Shown in pieces: positions 58,741-64,000 of a stretch of DNA of 64,000 bases (position 1 is the first letter of the stretch; each line of letters opens with the position of its first letter). The translations under genes were made by a program, and so were the position numbers. The stretch is from Anniella stebbinsi (Eukaryota > Chordata > Lepidosauria > Squamata > Anniellidae). The stretch spans positions 96,132,609-96,196,608 of the forward strand of contig JARDYH010000003.1 in the NCBI GenBank assembly GCA_029215795.1, in the 5' to 3' direction. The notes under the pieces are model-generated. The model saw nothing but the letters and a program-made list of their open reading frames with translations. It did not search any database and had not been told where the DNA came from.

Positions 58741-61700
58741 TATTTATTTATTTATTTCCCGCCTCTCCCTCTGGATCGAGGCGGGGAACAACATGAGTAA
58801 AAACAATGTAAAATACATATCAAATACATAAAACTGATTAAAAGCATATAATAATACATTATTAAAATCAACAAAGTCTTAAAGTTCGACTGGGTAGGCC
58901 TGCCGGAAGAGATCAGACTTTATTGCTCTCTTAAATTCTTGAAGACTGGTAAGTTGGCGGATCTCTTCTGGCAGGTTGTTCCACAGTCTGGGAGAGGCAG
59001 AAGAGAAGGTCCTCTGGGTAACGGTTGTCAGCCTAGTCTTGGCCGACTGTAATACGTTCTTCCCGGAGGACCTGAGCGTTCAGGGTGGATTGTGTGGGAG
59101 AAGGCGATCCCGCAGGTAACCTGGACCCAAACCATGTAGGGCTTTAAAGGTAACGACCAACACTTTGTACTTCGCCGGAAACTAATTGGAAGCCCGTGGA
59201 GAGATTTTAAAGCTGGTGTAATATGGTTACCTCTAGGTATACCGGTGACCAACCTGGCTGCCTTATTTTGAACTAGTTGAAGTTTCTGGACTAGGCACAG
59301 ATGTAGCCCTATATACAGCACATTGCAGAAGTCGAGCCTCAAAGTTACCAGCACATGCACTACCGTTTTTAGGTCTTCCAACTCTAGGAAGGGGCGCAGC
59401 TGGCATATTAGCCGAAGCTGATAATAGGCACTCCTGGCTGTTGCATCTATCTGAGCCGTCATTTGGAGTGACGGATCCAGGAGCACCCCTAAGCTGCGAA
59501 CACAGTCTTTCAGGGGGAGTTTAACCCCATCCAGAACTGGTTGACACACCTCCAAACCCGCGTTGGGGCCTTTGACAGTAAGCACCTCCGTCTTTTCTGG
59601 ATTCAGCTTCAGTTTGTTTTTCCTCATCCAGCCCATTATCGCCTCCAGGCATTCATTCAGAGGAGACATACTATCCTTAGCTGATGCAGTTGTCAAAGGC
59701 ATAGAGAAATATATTTGGGTGTCATCAGCATACTGATAGCATCCCACCCCATGCCTCCGGATGATCTCTCCCAGCGGTTTCATGTAGATGTTAAACAGCA
59801 TTGGGGATAGGATGGCGTCTTGAGGTATGCCACACTACAGCTCCTTCTTTGAAGAGCAACTATCCCCAAGCATCACCATCGGGAACCTGCCCGAGACGTA
59901 GGACCGAAACCACTGAAGCACAGTGCCCCCTATTCCCAATCCTCTCAGGCATTCCAGAAGGATACCATGGTTGATGGTATCGAAAGCCATTGAGAGGTCC
60001 AGAAGTACCAGCAGGGACACACTCCCCCTGTCAATACTGAAGCGTAGATCATCCACTAAGGCGACCATAGCAATCTCAACTCCATATCCATGTTCACCCT
60101 GTTCTGGAGGGGTTGCACTCCCCCTAAAGGATCGGGTCCATAGTTTGGGGGTGCTCTTGGATCCAGAACTGTCACTTGAGGCACAGGTGAACTCGGTGGC
60201 AAAGAGCACCTTTTACCAGCTTAGGCTGATATACCAACTGCGCCCTTATCTGGACAGAAATAGCCTAGCTACAGTTATCCATGCTCTCATAATCTCTCGT
60301 TTGGATTACTGCAATGCGTTATACATGGGGCTGCCTTTGAAAACGGTCCAGAAACTTCAGCTGGTACAAAACAGGGCAGCCAGATTGTTAACGGGGACTG
60401 GCCAACAAGTCCATATTACGCCAGTCCTTTTCCAACTTCACTGGCTGCCGATCCAGGTCCGGGCCCAATTCAAAGTGCTGGTACTAACATTTAAAGCCCT
60501 AAACGGCTTGGGGCCAGGTTATCTAAAGGAACGCCTCCTCCCATATGTACCTGCCCGGACCCTAAGATCATCTACAGGGGTCCTTCTCTGTGAGCCCCTG
60601 CCAAAGGAAGTGAGGCAGGTGGCCACTAGGAGGAGGGCTTTCTCCGCTGTGGCACCCCGGCTGTGGAATGAGCTCCCCAGAGAGGTTCGCCTGGCGCCTA
60701 CTTTGCACTCTTTTCATCGCCAGGTGAAGACCTTTTCTCCCAGTATTTTAACAGTTAAATTAACTCAATTTTAATCCTTGCTGTTTTAAATTTGTATTTT
60801 AATCTGTATTCCTGCTGCTTGGTTTTATTCTGGTTGTGTTTTTATATTGTATGTTATTTTGTGTTTTTAGATTGTGGCTTGTTTTATATTTTTAAAATGA
60901 TTTCATGGTTTTAATTTTTGTGAACCGCCCAGAGAGCTTCGGCTATAGGGCGGTATAAAAATGCAATAAATAAATAAATATCCTGCCCTGAAGCCAGTTT
61001 GAAATGGGTCTAAAAAATCTGTATCATCCAAGACTGCTTGGAGTTGAAGAGCAACTGCCCTCTCGATCACCTTGCTCAAAAACAGAAGATTTGATACTGG
61101 TCTATAGTTACTAAGATCTAAGGTGTCCAGGGAGGGCTTCTTCAGAATCTGTCGTACCATTGCTTCTTTTAAACAAGATGGAAAACTCCCCTCCCCGAGA
61201 GATGCATTAATAATATGTTGTAATTGTAGTCTAATTGCATCTCCTCCCCGGGCGACCAACCAAGAGGGACAGGGATTGAGGGGGAAGTTGTCCTCCTCAC
61301 TCATCCAAGCAGCTTGTCCATGTCCTCGGTACTCACCAACTGAAACTGATCCAGTGTAATTCTACTCACGGAGTTGCTGGAAACTCCATTGTCAGCCTCT
61401 GCTATAATGATGGCATCAAAGTCGGCTCTTATCCGAGAGATTTTATCTGTGAAATGATCATTAAAGGCATCACAGCGAATTGCAGAAGGATCTAAGGTCA
61501 GGTTCAGGGGGGAAGGTGCCTGAATTAGACCCCTCACCACCCTGAACAGTTCTACTGGATGTGAATTCACAGACGCAATGCGTGCAGAGAAGAAAGCTTT
61601 CTTCGCTGCACGTATTGCCACCCCATAAGAACGGAGATGTTCTCTATATCGTGTCTTGTCAGATATAAGTTGACTTTTCCACCATCGGTGCTCCAGTCAT

Positions 61701-62570
61701 TTCCCTTCCCGCTTCAACTCCCTGAGATCTTCAGTATACCAGGGTGCCCGCTTAGAAGCAGGTCGGAGAGGATGTTTGGGGGTGATCATGTCAATAGCCT
61801 TAGTAAGGTCTTGATTCCATCTCTTGACCAAGGCTTCTACAGGATTGTCGATGATACCAGCCATAGAACCCTCTAAGGCTTTCTGGAATTCAAAGGGATC
61901 CATCAGCCTTCGAGGGCGGACCATCTTAATTGGTCCACCACCCCTGCAGGGCGGGTGGTACCCATGATACTAACCCTGACCAGAAAATGGTCTGTCCATG
62001 ACAATGCAGAGGTATTTGTCACCTCGGCCCACAGATCCGTCTGTCTGGAACTGAAACCAGCATCGAGAGTGTGACCTGCTGAATGTGTAGGTTAGTGACC
62101 TAACACCAACTGGGATAGGCCCATGTTTGTCGTGGATGCCATGAACTCCCGAGCTGCACCTGACAAGCCGGCCTTGAATGGAATGTTGAAGTCGCCCAGG
62201 ACCAAAAGCCTGGGCGAATCCAATACCAGCTCTGAGACCAGTTCCATGACCTTGGCCAAGGAGTCTGATAGGCAGCGGGGTGGCCGGTACACTAACAGAA
62301 TCCCTAGTCTATCCCTGGCCCTCAGACTCAAGTACACACACTCGATGTGATTCAATTTCTGGACAGGAAGTCTGATCAGGTTAAGATTGTCTTTGTAGAC
62401 CACAGCTACTTCGCCCCCCCCCCCACTATCCCTCGCCTGTTCACTAACACAATACCCAGCTGGGAGGGCCTGGGACTATGTCGGGCCACCGTCATCTCCC
62501 AGCCAGGCCTCTGTGAATCATGCCAGGTCGGTCTCCTTAAGAAGAAATCACAATGAATTGTGGTTCTGGT
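58741..62570 (-). mobile_element. L2-like LINE, 5'-truncated, minus strand, split by another LINE
   Basis: This is the longest element. In 5' to 3' order on the minus strand: an AP-endonuclease part (EAWLGDD, GILLVYRPP, LVLGDFNI; about 62500-62150), a linker (61925-61310), RT N-terminal blocks (NYRPVSNLLFLSKVIERAVA; near 61090), RT block A (LLDLSMAFDTINHGIL; near 59990), block C (YQYADDTQIYFSM; near 59720), and the C-terminal domain to about 59030. The 3' UTR is of the CCTCGATCC type with an (AAAT)n tail at 58741-58757. ORF1 and the start of the endonuclease are missing. A stop precedes CGIPQ, and a poly-G tract near 62412 breaks the frame, so it is dead. Bases 60090-60977 are a later insertion. 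Confidence 0.85.
60090..60977 (+). mobile_element. L2-like LINE insertion, 5'-truncated, plus strand
   Basis: It is flanked by ATATCC (60084-60089 and 60978-60983), a target-site duplication. An uninterrupted frame of about 227 codons (ending at 60774) encodes the RT C-terminal part: VHSLGVLLDPELSLEAQ, LIISRLDYCNALYMGLP, VQKLQLVQNRAARLLTG, LHWLPIQVRAQFKVLVLTFK and FSAVAPRLWNELPREV. The 3' UTR ends 'gaaccgcccagagagcttcg', 'gctatagggcggtataaaaa' and (AAAT)n. It lies antisense to the older LINE around it. The clean frame suggests it is young relative to other copies here. Its N-terminal start, if read from 59923, would be antisense host sequence and is not part of the LINE. Confidence 0.88.
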
Positions 62571-64000
62571 AGTTTATATACTTCTTATTTTCATCACCTG
62601 CGTATTAATAATTATAAAAAGAGAGCATTCATTCAGATATTTTAATGACTTATGGTCTGCAAACACTAAACTACGCCCATCAGAAGAACCTTTTCTATTT
62701 TTAGTACACAGCAGTTCTTTAACAACCCACCCATAACAACTCCATTAGCCTGGATTGCTTAAACGTAAGCTGATTTTGTGCCAGTGAGTCCAAGCCATCA
62801 AGTACTTTAGATTAATTTGGTTGTGGATCTTGTGGTGAGATTTTGGCTGTCCTGCCCTTGAACAAGTATGTGAAGTCAAGTGTTATGCAAGTGTTGGCAG
62901 ATTCGAGACTGCAAGCATTTTAGCTTTCACACTCCGAGAATACGCAACCCCTGTTATTTAGCTGGGCTAGATGTCAACACAATACCTTAGGATCAAACTA
63001 GATGCGAGGCAGGAGATCTGCAATCATGGATCTCCCGCAGTGCTTTAAACATTTACTAGCAGCCAAAGGCGAAGCAGATTGGGATTGCAGTGCTTGGGGA
63101 AGGGAGTTTAATTTTGTTCCCCCTGTGCTATTTTCCTGATTATAGCCACCCCCTGAAGCTATTTGTCCTGTGGGAGTAAACAGGTACCATGTTTATGCAC
63201 CCCTGCAAATAGCAGCTGGGAGGGGGACAGTTAATAGCCCTTTTCAAACAAAAGGGACACTGAATTGGTCCCCCTCTGATTGGTGGAAGGCGGAACAAGA
63301 TTACAGTGGCAGGGCCCATCTGTGAACTACATTGTTTATAAATTTGAAAGCTAGATTGTCACCTGCATGTATAGAGCATACGAATGCACACCTCCCTCCA
63401 TGATATTGAGAACCTTAAAGAAAGGTGGTTTCCTGATTGCACAGAGAGAACCCTACATGCCTACAGGATCTGTTTTGTCCTTCAAAATGGACGTCCGTAC
63501 TTCAGCTTACTCCTCCACATCGACCCTTGCATAGAAGTGTTGAATCAATGTCTGAAAAGGACTTATGTACCCATGTATTTTGGGTTTTCTGTTGTGCATG
63601 TATTTAGGTCATCTAACCAATGTAATATGGATGATAAAGGATGAATATTCAAAGAAGAAAGGCTCTAAGAAAATGTTTTTATAAGTACACATTGGCATAG
63701 CATGAGTGACCAGGAGACACTTTTGAAGAAACAACATTAATCTAAATAAGCATATTCAGATGTCAGTGTTGGTGCAGTACGTCGTATTTTAAAAGCTTGG
63801 ATTATTTTAAAGAAAACTGGTGCTGATCAAAATACACTGGGGATCTGGGATGAATGATATACCAGAGTCCCACATAAAATGAAGAAAGAGCTTAGGAGCT
63901 TAAGGGCAGTGCCTGGTAGGACAAAGGTTGGAGCCTGGCAGCTATTCCATGTAAAGAAAAAAATAAAAAAGATCCCTGCAGACAGAAAGCTAGCATGCCA
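62571..64000. other. Unassigned intronic sequence at the window end
   Basis: No repeat or exon was recognised beyond the truncated LINE start. An 86-codon open frame at 63384-63644 has no domain and no splice context. Confidence 0.45.

Larger units (their letters stand above)
21194..64000 (+). other. SEMA3E: Inferred intron 1 of SEMA3E (5' part, no acceptor found)
   Basis: The donor GTAAGA at 21194 opens an intron. I looked for the next semaphorin exon, which should begin with a glutamate-completing base and encode the start of the sema domain. I saw no candidate on the plus strand to the end of the window. First introns of class 3 semaphorins are commonly tens to hundreds of kilobases, so this is expected. 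Everything downstream is repeats, low-complexity DNA and unassigned sequence. Confidence 0.65.

Noticed and set aside
59923..60089. N-terminal 56 codons of a 283-codon plus-strand frame
   Set aside because: This part is antisense to the RT of the older minus-strand LINE. Only the portion after 60090 belongs to the inserted LINE.

Overview
This window is vertebrate nuclear DNA, most likely from a squamate reptile (a lizard is the best guess). It is AT-rich, gene-poor and full of decayed interspersed repeats: L2-like and CR1-like LINE fragments, tRNA-derived SINEs, and many small inverted-repeat DNA transposons. The squamate call rests on recognising general repeat types, above all the LINE 3' ends that read as 'cagagagcttcggctat..ggcggtata' followed by (AAAT)n. 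It is an inference, not a database match.

Only one host gene is supported. At 21082-21193 (+) there is a first coding exon for a secreted class 3 semaphorin. It has a signal peptide followed by DTSQPRLRLSHK and a canonical donor AAG|GTAAGA. The peptide closely matches the SEMA3E N-terminus. It lies at the 3' edge of a CpG-rich block (about 20160-21080) that is the likely promoter and 5' UTR. Bases 1-20160 are therefore 5' flank, and 21194-64000 is read as the long first intron. No second exon was recognised.

Layout: 1-9200 holds LINE tails, partial hAT-like elements and two copies of a 320-bp inverted-dimer MITE. 9200-20160 holds Harbinger-like MITEs, a 596-bp fold-back element, an L2-like LINE, a CR1 fragment and a tRNA-Ala-like SINE. 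20160-21193 is the SEMA3E promoter and exon. 21194-34000 starts with a cluster of 90-bp palindromic repeats, followed by two more inverted-dimer MITEs, SINEs and a second CpG-rich block at 32290-33020. 34000-54600 has more Harbinger-like elements, a possible conserved regulatory block near 38340-38560, a 1-kb DNA transposon carrying a 150-bp tandem repeat, and a second LINE type with a GATTGATT tail. 54600-64000 is dominated by a 5'-truncated L2-like LINE on the minus strand (58741-62570), which is split by a younger L2-like insertion on the plus strand (60090-60977, target duplication ATATCC).

The most striking non-genic signal is the 320-bp MITE family. There are six typical copies, five of them with exact 8-bp target duplications, and each copy is itself an inverted dimer of a roughly 172-bp monomer. 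Next come the CpG-rich 355-bp elements studded with ATGCGCAT palindromes, and several nested insertions that give relative ages.
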